Assembly: GCA_019914945.1 (NCBI GenBank)
Contig: CM034111.1
Location: 5,456,001-5,520,000, forward strand
Direction of reading: 5' to 3'
Source of the DNA: Typha latifolia
Lineage: Eukaryota; Streptophyta; Magnoliopsida; Poales; Typhaceae
Length of the DNA: 64,000 nt
Under the pieces are notes generated by a model, which was not told the DNA's origin, made no database searches, and saw only the letters and a list, made by a program, of their open reading frames with translations. Made by a program: the position numbers and the translations under genes. This document shows positions 22,476-32,789 of this stretch, one piece after another (position 1 is the first letter of the stretch; every line of letters starts with the position of its first letter).

Positions 22476-25400
22476 GGCTAGGGCACTCAACACGATAACA
22501 GGCGACGGCGACGACAATGGCGAAGGCGAGCGGCGACGGCGACGATGACGGTGAAGGCGAGCAGCGACGACGATGGCGATCAGCAACGGATAGCTAGACG
22601 ACGAGGTCGATGGCGGGTGGCGGAACTATTAGGAGGGGTGCTGTGCGGCACCCCTCGTGCCAAGTGCCGATACTCCGTCGGCACGGCCATCCATGCCAAC
22701 GAGCAAGAAGAACTTAAACCATTAGCTGTGGATGTCGACTGATGCAATCAGTTGTAGGTCTATCTTATCTCTATGTTTGTCTAAAAAAATTTTGTTCATG
22801 TTAGCGCGATTATTTTGGTTTTCCTATTTGGGTTTTTATTGTCTTTTGCCGAAAGGCAACAAGTTCAAGGGCAAGGTCATAGAGAAAAACAAAGCTATAG
22901 TAAATCTTCTCAAATCATTATTTTTAGTGGCTTATCTCTAAGAGAAAAAAATCAAGGGGAGTGATTCAATATTATAAATACCATATCTATTGTCACATTT
23001 CTCAAAATTACCCAAGTCGTAAGAAAAATGATAAGACTATGCAAGCTACTTGAGATGATACAAATAAATTTAAGGATGATTATGAGATGTCAAGTGCAGG
23101 TGAACAAAGTAAAAGTGATTCCAATGATGATGGAGGTAGACATTTAAACTACAAATGATGGCATTATATTCAAAAAATCCTAGAAAGGCGAAACTTCAAC
23201 TTCCTCTTTTATAGGAAAGCACTGTAAAGTATTGTCACCTCCTTGTTTTGTAAAATCTGTTGTGATGCATGTGCTTCTTATATTAATGACATGATGATTT
23301 CTAAGCATGTTTATGTTGGAAAGAATGATGTGAAACATAATATACCTAAGAATGATTTTAAAACAAAATTACATATTCATACTTATCACCAATGTGGTGT
23401 TAAGTGTCGTATCAAATTTTAATGCAATATGTGCTATAACAAGCCCTTTAAGGTTTGAACCACACAAACCTATGCACCAAGGTACAATAACTTGCATACT
23501 GACAATTGATTTGATGATTGAATGCTATATGAGTATATGTGATTGCCTTGACTGTTTGCATGTTTCTACATAGCATTTTGCATAAATCTCGTAAAAATGA
23601 TGCGAAGGTAAAGACGAGGCAACATGGATTAGGAAGAGTGATCATTTAGCACCCATTCGGAATGGTGTTTTTGAATGATCTCACAGTGGAATATTCTATC
23701 TAGAAGGAACATTTTGGTTTTATTTTATGACCTAGTCATTTTTTGTGTACATTTTTTGTGGGACTTGTTTGGTTTGCTTTTTTTGAGTCTTTAGTCTTGG
23801 TTTTAGTGTTTTCCATCTTATCCTTGAGTTAAAAATAAAAAATAAAAATAAAAATAGAACTCTTTCAAAAATAAACATTCTATTGGTTGAGGCTAATTGT
23901 AGTTTCTTAGGTCACCACATTTGAGATATTCTTGATTGTAGTTCACCTTCGCAAGTATATTTATATTACTTTTAGGACGGGGTGTTTAAATATATTTTTT
24001 TGTGAAGTGTTCATTAGTTGAGTAGCAATATACTAATCGTAGTTTTGAGAACTGATTTATTCATAATGCTAGTAGAATGTTTTGATAGTTTATTAGATTA
24101 AACTAGTTTGACCTACAACCCAACGATGGCTGTGTCAATGGCATACCAGCACATGTCATGAGGGGTGTCGCACAGCATCTAATTAGTATCTAATCCGGCG
24201 ACATCATATCATGTTTCTGGAGCCTAGAACAAGAGGGTTCTCTCGTGTTCCCTCCACCCACCCCAAGCGACTCAATGCTAATGTAGCCTTGTCAGCATCT
24301 AGCAAAGAATCTCCAAGAAAATCCTGCTCTACAACCTCCAGCGACTTTGGGTGTGTTTTTTTTATCTTTTTTTGCTCTCTCTCTATCAAACTCCGGCAAC
24401 CTCGCTTTGTCTCTCCCAGCCTCCTCTCTCAATTCACTCTTGCCTATCTTCTTTTTCTCTCTTTCTTTTTCCTTTCTCTTTCTCCATCTGTCTCTTTATC
24501 TCTGTTATTTTCAATCTTGTAATTCTGAAATGCTTATATAATTTTAAAGAATAATTTATTTTATCTTATAATTTATATATTTTGATAATTATATAGTTGA
24601 TATTTACTTAATTATGTGTGGATAAGTTAGCCTCTATTTAGTAATTTAATCCCCTGCTTTGTTGTTGCCTCCGGGTACACCAACAACTTTGGACTAGTGA
24701 TCACTAAAACATTTAGTTCCGCACACAAATACAGGAAGATCCCAATTGACAGTAAACTTCAATCCAGAACCAACTTCGAGAATGCCAATTTTCTTGGTAC
24801 CTCTCTATGTCTCAGTAAGTTAGCTTTGGATAGGACAAAAATAGTTTTCATCATAATATGCAGACCACTTATAGTACAACATCCAAAAATATAAGCAAAA
24901 AATGTGATTGACATTTCTAATAGGAGACATTATGATGGAAGAAAAGTCAGACAACAGTATCAACTTACAAGGTTTCCAGTTTTGTCAGTGCTGAGAAACT
25001 TTGTGGAATAGGTCCACTAAGTAATGTCCCATAGATTTCTCTAGCAAATAAACAATAATTGGCTTTAGAAGATTCTGACAAAGAAATGAAACTATTACGA
25101 AGCAAGTGCTCTAAGGTACATGGGCATACAGATCTCTGAGCTCAGTAAAGTTCCCAATAAATGGAGGCAATTCCTCATTGATGTCATTATCAAATGCCCA
25201 TCTGCAACATGATTCAGCATCCTTAAGAAGAGAACATGTACATAACCAAAGAGAATAAAGGTAGCTTACATGTACATAAATAAAGAGAATAAAGGTAACT
25301 TACAAGGTTGTAAGGTTCTTTAAATGTTTTAACTCATTGGGAATACGTCCACTTATTTCATTACTATCGAAGTACCTGACCAATTGCATATGCTTAGTCA

Positions 25401-26596
25401 GTTAGTCATAAGAAAAAAGGAAGAGTCCTTGAGATAGAGTAAATAATGGCTACTGTCTTATAAACATGGAAACAAATTAATGCATATGTCACACCATTTA
25501 TAACAATTATAATCTAGAGAATGCAGCTGAACGCTGCCAAATCATATACCTCAAGAAGAGAAAAAAGAGATACTTACAAGTGCTGCAGCGATGTCAGGTT
25601 TCCAAGTTGTTTGGGGAGGGAACCAGAGAATCTATTTGAACTCAAACTACTGTAAATGCATAAATGACCAAAGACCAAATCACCAACAATTGTTTCCTTC
25701 ATTAAGTTAACTCATGCATAAAAAAACAAAGTTTTGTTGGCGTACAGAAAAGACAATCGGGTAAGGTTCCCAAGTTCTGGCGGCAAAGGGCCCGATAGAT
25801 TGTTCGTGCTGAATTTCCTAAATGAGAAATTAACAGGGCATTCAGGTTGTAGGATATAACAAATAAGTATTTTAATGGACCAAAAGAGAAAGGAAGAGAG
25901 AATTACAAGTATGTCAGATTGGAGAGTCTACCAATTTCTTTAGGTAATTGACCACTCAACATGTTTTTACTCACATCCCTGCATCCATGAACCAATAAAC
26001 TCAAATATAAACATCGGCAGTTCCTTAATACATGATTAATACAGGCATCAAGTGATCAATGTAACTAAAAGAAATCAAGATCAACGACGCGAGAGTTCAT
26101 CTCACAGGTAGACAAGCTCAGACAAATTGAAGAGCTCCATCGGAATTTTGCCGACAATGTTTTGACCGCTGGCATCCCTGAAAAGAACCTCAACAAACAA
26201 CCACATTCCAAAATTTGTCCAAATTCAGAAGTCAAGAATCCGAAGACCGGGAAAAGAAGACGATCGGAAGAGTACACACACGCTAATGACATGGCAGATG
26301 CCGTCTTGCGATGAAGGGCAAGAGCAATTGATCCTAAGACTCGCGTCAGGCCATTTGACAGTGCAGGGGTCACTATTGAGGTCCCAGTATTGGATTCCCC
26401 ATTGATCCAAGATGAGTCGCAGCGCTTCTACTGAGATAAAGCAGAGGAGAACACAAAACAACTAAATGTTAAAGATCATCGATATGGAGGTTGATCGAGA
26501 GAAATGAGAAAGCTCACCTTCGGAGGGATCAGTTATCGATGCAGCGAGAGGAGGAAGAAGAAGAACAGCGAGGAAGAGAAGGACGAGAGATGCCAT
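16016..26596 (-). CDS. LRR receptor-like gene (LRR VIII-2 type), 5' half
   Basis: Exons on the minus strand are 26,596-26,518, 26,430-26,280, 26,177-26,106, 25,978-25,907, 25,817-25,746, 25,649-25,578, 25,375-25,304, 25,201-25,130, 25,040-24,969, 20,303-20,232, 18,777-18,706 and 16,084-16,016. Exon 1 starts MASLVLLFLAVLLLPPLAAS, a secretion signal, then DPSE. Exon 2 has the family's N-cap (EALRLILDQWG...DPC) and a Cys cluster ending CHVISV. Seven consecutive exons of exactly 72 nt then encode one LRR each, all in the same phase. In plants such receptors carry extracellular LRRs, a malectin domain, one membrane helix and a Ser/Thr kinase; none of the last three is found here. The gene may continue left of the window or be a broken copy. 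Confidence 0.8.
16480..17268 (-). mobile_element. hAT-like nonautonomous element, minus orientation
   Basis: The reverse complement starts near 17,268 (TAAGGATGGCTGTGCTGATAC) and runs leftward in parallel with 59,971-60,200 and with 59,100-59,400. A block of 43 bases at 16,996-17,038 is identical, in inverted orientation, to 60,148-60,190. It has no coding capacity. The far end near 16,480 is approximate, and I found no target duplication, so this copy may be truncated. Confidence 0.6.
17280..18480. other. Unassigned intronic DNA with a repeated AACTTTCAG motif
   Basis: Between 17,530 and 17,700 the phrase AACTTTCAG or close variants (AGTTTCAGC, AACTTTCATC) occurs about five times. At 17,699 the sequence TGTAACGACC resembles an LTR start but has no partner end. 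I see no exon. Confidence 0.4.
18493..18645 (+). mobile_element. Au-like SINE with target duplication
   Basis: The 153-bp element has a tRNA-derived head with a B-box-like GGTTTGAATCATGG, then GAAACAACCTCTTCAGAAA, GACCCTACTAGGCAGGAGCC and a CCCTTTT tail. These match, with point changes, the layout of the plant Au SINE (B box, AACAGCCTCTTGC, GACCC...GGGAGC, TTTT). It is flanked by AACTTACTACAA at 18,481-18,492 and AACTAACTACAA at 18,646-18,657, 11 of 12 identical, as expected for LINE-driven insertion. It lies in an intron of the LRR gene. Confidence 0.8.
18706..18777 (-). CDS. LRR exon of the receptor-like gene
   Basis: This 72-nt exon lies between an acceptor ending CAG and a donor GTAAGT. 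It encodes DLSFNMLSGKIPTSF...SLRHL, a standard 24-residue plant extracellular LRR (LxxLxLxxNxLxGxIP). Its phase matches all neighbours. Confidence 0.8.
18790..20225. other. Intron of the LRR gene, no recognised element
   Basis: The stretch is AT-rich. A short perfect-looking hairpin, AGGGGGCTTT...AAAGCCCCCT, lies at about 18,948-18,973. I see no exon and no transposon motif. Confidence 0.4.
20232..20303 (-). CDS. LRR exon of the receptor-like gene
   Basis: This 72-nt exon has donor GTGAGT and acceptor AAATAG. It encodes SLRNSNITGELPDFLG...NLTYL, one LRR. In LRR VIII-2 receptors the corresponding repeat follows a Ser-rich repeat of the type (S/N)SSLDFI. That preceding exon was not found between 20,304 and 24,968, although the reading phase allows direct joining to the exon at 24,969. 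Confidence 0.8.
20310..22150. other. Intron with LTR-like sequence and 48-bp tandem units
   Basis: From about 21,210 to 22,060 the DNA looks like an old LTR, with a TATA-like word (TATAAAAGG near 21,311) and AATTGG-rich phrases. At about 21,717-21,860 a 48-bp unit (GAGATGAATAATGGAAAG...) is repeated three times with a few differences. No coding sequence is recognised. Confidence 0.45.
22162..22695 (+). mobile_element. Nonautonomous hAT-like foldback element
   Basis: The element starts CAACGATGTCTGTGCC and ends with the reverse complement of CATGGATGGCCGTGCC (12 of 16 terminal bases match). It is flanked by identical 8-bp repeats, CCAACGAG at 22,154-22,161 and 22,696-22,703, the duplication size of hAT transposons. 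Inside, a long imperfect inverted repeat meets around 22,410-22,435: GGGTGCCCTAACCTGAG then (GA)n on the left, (TC)n then GGCTAGGGCAC on the right, with GACGGCGAC-rich arms outside. It has no transposase. Confidence 0.7.
22780..23160 (+). pseudogene. Ty1/copia gag zinc-knuckle relic
   Basis: Around 22,957-23,050 the plus strand reads GVIQYYKYHIYCHIS followed by NYPSRKKN and TMQAT. This is the copia gag knuckle layout (C-x2-C-x4-H-x4-C, then Pro-Ser-Arg-Lys and ATW-D) with all three cysteines turned into tyrosine (TGT/TGC to TAT/TAC). A stop replaces Trp after ATMQAT. Further downstream 23,300-23,500 may continue the same element, but I could not assign it. Confidence 0.5.
23170..24110. other. 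Unassigned intronic DNA
   Basis: The stretch is AT-rich with T-runs around 23,740-24,000. It may contain more of the copia relic. No exon, RNA gene or clear terminal repeat is seen. Confidence 0.35.
24121..24328 (+). mobile_element. Short hAT-like nonautonomous element
   Basis: It starts CAACGATGGCTGTGTCAATG, the same terminus as the copies at 22,162 and (reversed) 10,350. It is flanked by identical octamers CTACAACC at 24,113-24,120 and 24,329-24,336. The right terminus, read inward, is AGCAGGATTTTCTTGG, which matches the family ends only weakly. At 208 bp it would be a deletion derivative. The octamer match could be chance. Confidence 0.45.
24340..24960. other. Intron of the LRR gene, CT-rich then unassigned
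   Basis: 24,340-24,520 is pyrimidine-rich and gives spurious Ser/Leu/Phe frames. 24,700-24,830 has a longer open minus-strand frame (a GTKKIGILEVGSG-like reading) that I do not recognise. The LRR exon expected between 24,969 and 20,303 was searched for here and not found. Confidence 0.35.
25234..25301 (-). repeat. 34-bp tandem duplication next to an LRR exon donor
   Basis: 25,234-25,267 and 25,268-25,301 are tandem copies with three or four differences. Read on the coding strand, the copy next to the exon carries the donor GTAAGTTACC at the edge of exon 25,304-25,375, and the outer copy repeats it as GTAAGCTACC 34 bases downstream. Confidence 0.85.
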
Positions 26597-26830
26597 TTTT
26601 CGGTGGTAGAAGAAGAGGAGGGCGACATTAGAAGTAATTGAAGGAGTTGACTTGGGTTGGAAAGGTGGAGATGAAAGGTTTGGAATTGTTCAAACAATTG
26701 AGACGGCAGCAGAAGGAATGGGGTTTGTTTACTCGCCGTAAGCGCAGCACTTCCCATCTAGGAACGAAATCAGAAAGAGAGGAGACGGCGTTACGAGAGG
26801 TGGTTTCGCGGGTTTTGACATAATTCTTTT
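26597..26830 (-). promoter_or_regulatory. 5' leader and proximal promoter of the LRR gene
   Basis: The region immediately upstream of the start codon at 26,594-26,596 is CT-rich on the coding strand, typical of a plant 5' leader. A clear TATA box was not identified. It ends at the AT-rich intergenic DNA beginning near 26,830. Confidence 0.4.
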
Positions 26831-28190
26831 CGGGAAATTTATAAAAGGGGCCCTACCGTTTTTCTTTTTCGTTTTATTATTAGGAAAATTTTCAAATAAA
26901 ACCCTATATTTTTAATCACTTTTCAATTAACACCTCGTAGTAGAAGATTTTATAAAAAAACCCCTCTTTTTTTCCTATAAATTTTATGTAACACCGTTTT
27001 GTTACTTTGGTTAACTATTGTTAACCTAGTCTATGGTTTTTTACAATAAATAGGCTTAGCCCAATTAAATTTATTAAATAATAAGACTTACGAAGAGGAG
27101 GAGGAGTCAAAGCTTATAGAGGAGGTCCAAGCGAAGCGCGACCTGCTTGGCGCCGGATCTCAAAATGGGAGATCCTAAAACTAGGAGTGAGCTTCGGACT
27201 TGAAAATTTTATAGTTTTTCCCTTTTATAATAACCATCCAAAAATGCCTAGAAGATAGTCTAGGGCTAACATAAAATCGGTTGCTCTTTTAATATAAAAA
27301 TAGTATAAATATATAAAAAATAAAAGTAAAAGGCTAAATATATATAATTATAGATAAAATCTAATTAAAATAATCATTGAATATTCAATCATGTATAATA
27401 AATAGGTTATCTTATTATTTCATTTATACATAATAATATATGTTAGATGTTAAAAATTATATAACTATGAGCATGGAGAGAAATATACATGGATTTGATT
27501 ATAATTAATATAAGTATAAGTATTAATTTAATAATAATATATAAGTTATATATATATATATACGTAAATGCTTGTAAGTATAATTAATTACTAATTGTAC
27601 TAATTATATTTAGCTAATAATTATATTAGTGAGTGTATAATCATAAAATAATTAGTTGCTCAAACACATTAATTTCAATTAACTAATTAACATAAATGAA
27701 TAGTTAACAGAAAATAAACAAATAAAATAAAATAAACTAGAAACTCTATTGTAATGTTAGGCTCGGTCCAGCACTAAGAAAAGTTGCAGTACGGAGGGAA
27801 AGAAGACCGAAAAGGAAGAAGAAGAAAAGGAGAAGAAAAAGAAGAAGAAAGAAACCGAGCCAAGGGAGAGAGAGTGGGAGGAGAGAAGAAAGAAGTGAGA
27901 GGATGAGAGAGGAGGCTCTCTGGCACCGGTAACACGACAATGGAAGTGACGACGATGGGGTCCGAGAAAGAAAGAGAGTTTGAGGGAAAGAAGAGAGAGA
28001 TCGAGAGTGTCCAAGGGAGAGATTAGAGGGAGAAAAAGAGGCGGGGGAGGGAGGGAGGGAGAAAGAGAGGGGGGGGATCAGCTACAGGGATTCTCCCGCC
28101 CAATTGGCCGAGCTGACAAATGGGGATGTGTGGTGTCCCAAGCACGCACCAGCGCTGGCCACAATTACGTCATGCTATGCAATTTTATTT
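26830..28190. other. Intergenic AT-rich DNA and purine-rich tract
   Basis: 26,830-27,740 is AT-rich with a short (TA)n at about 27,547-27,562. 27,770-28,080 is strongly purine-rich (GAAGAAG, GGGAGGGAGGGAGGG), like the leader of an LTR read in reverse, and ends in GC-richer DNA at 28,080-28,175. I could not define LTR borders. No gene is seen. Confidence 0.45.
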
Positions 28191-28199
28191 AAGTATGTT

Positions 28200-31100
28200 T
28201 TTATTATTACTAATTTGTTACACCTTGAGACATCAAGTTCCATCACTATTTGTCCAATAGAGCCAAGTTAAAAAGACGCAAGTTGAGGATGCCCAGCCTG
28301 CCATACAGTTTGGGCTTGGTCACTTTCTCTCAGTTGATGAGACAGTAGAGACCTTAAACCTTTTTATCCCCTTCCAAAGGAAGACTTGTAACACCCGCCA
28401 CCAAACATGTGCCCCTCTTGTTACCATGTGAACTGCTGGTCAATATCTGAATACAATATACAAGCGAAAAGCCCACATTTCCACAAATAATATAGATAAG
28501 AAGCACATAACACCAAGGCCACAATAAGCCCAAAATATATATCCATAACCAAAAATATGATAAAGCCCATGCAGGAGCTACAAACCATTTAGCTTAATTT
28601 ACATGAATAAACTAAGAATTAAAAAAATAAGACTTAAGTCAGTCTTCGCCAAATCTGCCACAAACTCTGACTCATCTACTAATTTGAAAATATTTCCCCC
28701 AGAAGGTGGTGAGTATGAAGCCTAGTTAATTTCTACTTCTATAGTCTAAAAGTAGTGCGATGAATGATACAACAATAAGTAAATATGAATATGTGCATCA
28801 GGATCAAATCAATGCATCAGCAATTAATAACCTACCGTGCAATCAATCCGGACTATCAAGTCCTCAAACTCACATCAATCCTCACACTCAACCACACATA
28901 TACTCTAAGGGAGGGTAGACCCTAGTGGTAGAATTGCTAGCTCATCACCCGGTGAACAGCATGACCAATTGTCCACCATCGTAGACTAAGGACTTTAGTC
29001 GTAAGCCCATCACAGAAGTCAGTATCACATATCAATACTACCATCCAAGCCCTCAGCTCTACATCATCGCACCACCGTGCAGAAGTCATGAGCCGTTGCT
29101 CACGGACGCCCTCACCCTGTATCATTAGGTATCGCTAGGTCTATGTCATCCTACCCTTCTCTCTTTCTCTATCTTAAATACCCTAAATTGTATGACTCTC
29201 GTCGATCGACAATAAGTCGCCCATTGCCCGACAAAATTGCTACCTGATTGTCTAGAATCAATAGACTAAGACCTCAGACATGGGCCTTAATATATATAAG
29301 TATAAGAATATCTCTCGCCTCTAACCCTGGCTAGGGAGGTGTCGAGTATTGTCGAGACATAGTAGTCACTCCCTTTATGGTCATGCACATGTGCGAGTGG
29401 CATGATATTATCCAACATAGCAAACATAATATAACACCCATCATTATCATATTTTGCATGCTAAACACATGATCATAACCAATAAGTATGCAAAGACATC
29501 ATAATATGTGAAATCTTACCGAATCGCAAAATATAATTACCATGCATGACGTGTAATAATAACAGGAAGAAAAACATATGCACATGCATGTTATGGATGT
29601 GATGATTTCATAAAGCACGATATTTCATTCTATATACTACTCTAGATTATAGAAGTTTCTCTTGTCTGAATCGCTTTCCTGATACTAGCTGCAACTACGC
29701 CAAGAGATCATCCTCATAGGGCACGGAGTCCACCTTGATAAGAAAAGTAAATAAAAGTATGAGTACATTATTCCTACCACTAATTAGTTAAATAATCTTA
29801 TGGACGTTCACTACCGACTTGGGTAGGTCCATCTCGTAATTCCCACCCCGATTAATCAGGTAGAGCCAACACAGCTGTACCATCATTTGACGCGTTATTA
29901 AGCGTAATAAAATATTTTTCTCAAACTATCGCCCAAATCACTATTATCAAAATTACGGGAGATAGCATAGACAATATTTAATTAATAAGCTTTGTCAAAA
30001 GAAATGCAACTTGGTTAATATCATTTTTCCTACATTTATCAGTATTAATTCTCCGATATGAGCAATTAATACAGATACACCCGGACCATCGACTCTTTTG
30101 ATAAATTTGAATTAGCTCAAAAGTATAATCAGCAAAAGTTCATATTCAATTGGAACTAGTTCCTTGTACGTGTTACTTGTAATAGCACTCTCTGGTCATG
30201 GTCTATCTCATTAAGATATTTTTTAAAACAATTAATGTAGCGAACACTACCATCGGCTTAAAAAAATATTGATTAATTAAGTTTCATGATTGCTAGCATT
30301 AAAAATAATTAAATAATGACTAAACAATTTAAAGAAATAAATCAGCGGGTAAACACTCTATTTAGCCAGCACAAAGCCAAAATAAACCCACCAATAATTA
30401 GCCCAAATCTTCCATAAACTAGAAAAACACATGAGTTGGGCTATAGCCCAACCCACCCCCAAGTTGAGTTGGACTAGGCTGCTTGCAACCCCAAACCCAC
30501 CACTCACATGGGCTGGGTTGCATGCAGCCCAACCCACCCCAAGTTTGGGTTAGCCTGCACCCAACCCAGCCCAACACACGAGCTGGGGCGTGCCTAGCCT
30601 AGCTCGACACTAGTTGGGTCGCGCTCAGCGCAGCCCGACACATTCGGGCATGGGGCGTTCCCAGCTCAGCTCGTCACACTCGGGCTCGGCCGTGTCCACT
30701 CTAAGCTCAACACTCAGGCTGGGCTGCGCCTAAACCCAGCCCGACAATGACACTCCGGCGACCCAACCCGACCACACCCTCTCCCCCCTTCCTCGACTCA
30801 AATTAGTTGACGAAGAGAAGGAGAAAGGGCTGTCGGCGAGCACCGTCGCTAGCAGCCAAGTTGGTACTCTGACCGGCTCCCTACTAGCTGAGGAAGGCAC
30901 TATGGTGCCAATCAGCCGGCGGTCCCGGCCACCGATAGCCTCGCCTGACCTCGCTGGCACCCTAGTTGCCAGAGCTGGCCGACGGTGAGGACTATCCTCG
31001 CCAAGGCCGTCGGCCAAAGCGAGGGGCCACCCGATGATTCCGATCGCGAGAGCTTCAGAAGACGCCACTAAGGGCATCCTCGTAAATAGGGTAAGCTCAC

Positions 31101-32789
31101 TGGACCGGCGCGGCAAGGCACGAAGCCATTGGTCGGCCGTATCACGGTAAGGCCGAGAGGGGAAACTTTTAGAGAGAAAACTCAAAATAATTATTTAATT
31201 ATATATTTGACTTACCAGGAGGGGGAGGCAGCTTCAGCGCTTTGATCCACAGTGTTAGCGGTGCCAGCAGCGCTCCGGCACGGCAGGAAGGAGATGGGGG
31301 GAGAAGAGTGAGCTGGCGGGGGAAGAAGGAAGAAAGAAAAAAGAAAAGGAGGAGAAGAAGAAAGAGGGAAGGGAAGAGGAGGAAAGGGGCGCATGTGCCT
31401 CGCACATGCACGCCCTTAAGTCAGCGCACGTGCCAAGGACGTGCGCGCCCATTTTATTTTATTTATTTATTTTTTTAAATATTTCTTTGGTTGTTACAAT
31501 GCTAGCCTGAGATAATTGGAGCCCTTAACATGAAGATGAAGTGAGGAGAGATAAGAAAACACATTTATTAAGGGTCAAATGGCCTATAATTGGCAATATC
31601 CTAGACTTCAACAGTAACAACCTCTTCTCGCACTTGTTAATGACTAGGAACCAGTTTGAAGCAGCAATAGAACTAGGTTTAACTGAGGAGATTGAGATAT
31701 TTAAACAAAAAGGCCACCTAATGCATAAATGAAAATAGAAGCCCAAAAGGAGGCACCTGTTGAGGGGTTGAGCGGTATGGCATAGGATTTGTTATGGTTG
31801 ATCAAAAAGCTAGTAATGAGGACGAAGATAGGAGTGATGAATTTGAGGTTGAAGATCAAAGACATCCTCGAGGGAAAGAGGAGGGTGTCATCTACAAACT
31901 AGAGGATAGGTGTGGAGAGAACAAGGGAGGTACCCAGACCAGCAATCAGGCTTTGATTTTGTGCCCAAAAAAGAAGGCTAGAAAATAGGTTGGTGATTAG
32001 GATAAAGAACAAATAAGAGAGAGGGCCTCTTCGTCTAAGATCCCACCTTAAGGAAAAGAAGTTAAAAGGGGGCCACTAATGATGACCGTTGCCTTAGAGG
32101 ATCAGAGATAGAGCTTCACCCATCAAATCCACTCAAATGGGAAGTGATGCACCGAAGAATTTGTATGAGGGTATCATAGTTTACACAATCAAAGTCAAGT
32201 TTGATTAAGACATCTTGGGTTGCAAGCCTTATTGAAAAAGAAATAAGCTCATGGGCAATTGCAAGGTTGTCAAAAATGCATCTACCTTTAATAAATGTTG
32301 ACGATGAACCCAAGACTAGCTAGGTTCCCAATATGAATGGTGAGACGAGATGCGATAACCTTTGTAAAGATTTTAAATTGTAATTCATTAAGCTAATTGG
32401 GCAATATTTTAAGATGGAGGAGGCTTTTAGAGGCTTAGGGAAGAAAGAGAAGAAGGCTTTGTTCAATCCCAAAGGTCAAACAATCAGAGGAAGACATGAT
32501 GAAAGACCCTCAGAATATCACCTTTGAAAATTTTCCAAAACCATTGATACAAAAACATTGGAAATCCTTCTGGTCCTAGCGCTTTCGCAATGTGGAGGTC
32601 AAACACCGTCTTGCGGATTTTATCCTAAAAATGGGAGGGCTAGGTGAGCCAGGTCAAGGCCACCATCAAGGAAGAGAGAGGGTCAATTGATAGAAAATGC
32701 TAGTGAAGGGGAATGATTGAAGTAATCCTTGTAGGCAGAGAAAAAAGAGTTGTGAATTTCTGTGTGGTTGGAAATAGGGAGATCCTCAA
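28200..32789 (-). mobile_element. LINE (L1-type) ORF2 remnant, split by an LTR
   Basis: On the minus strand, from right to left: a segment reading KIRKTVFDL...KALGPEGFP near 32,640-32,570 (plant L1 RT entry motif), FIKGR-IFDN-LIAHELI near 32,290-32,220, LRRGPSLLFVL near 32,030, and FVDDTLLF at about 31,897-31,875 (the Y/FADD catalytic motif with Val for Ala). After the inserted LTR (28,387-31,498) the frame resumes with FLWKG-like residues, VTKPKLYGRLGILNL and FNLALLDK at 28,380-28,240. Frameshifts and stops are many. ORF1 and the endonuclease were not found. Confidence 0.75.
28387..31498 (-). repeat. Gypsy-type LTR inserted in the LINE (probably solo)
   Basis: It starts TGTAACACCC and ends GGTTGTTACA, about 3.1 kb, with an LTR-like gradient: AT-rich, then GGGTTGGGCT-type phrases in reverse (30,420-30,730), then a purine-rich leader in reverse (31,300-31,390). 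LINE sequence continues on both sides, so the insertion is real. Candidate 5-bp duplications AGACT and ATGCT match only 3 of 5. It shares sequence with the LTRs at 34,945-36,426 and 38,247-40,588 (for example ACGCCCTCACCCTG near 29,107 and ACGCCCTAACCCTGCGTC near 39,164). A long open frame at 30,730-31,185 is LTR composition, not a gene. Confidence 0.7.

Noticed and set aside
27757..28014. Leu/Ser/Phe-rich minus-strand frames
   Set aside because: They are a by-product of the purine-rich tract; no homology or splice context.
30730..31185. 151-codon open frame on the minus strand
   Set aside because: It lies within the GC-rich part of an LTR, has no known motif and shows LTR-like composition, so it is most likely chance.
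28382..31503. 5-bp target duplication for the LTR at 28,387-31,498
   Set aside because: AGACT and ATGCT agree at only 3 of 5 positions, which is not convincing, so the solo status is left as probable.
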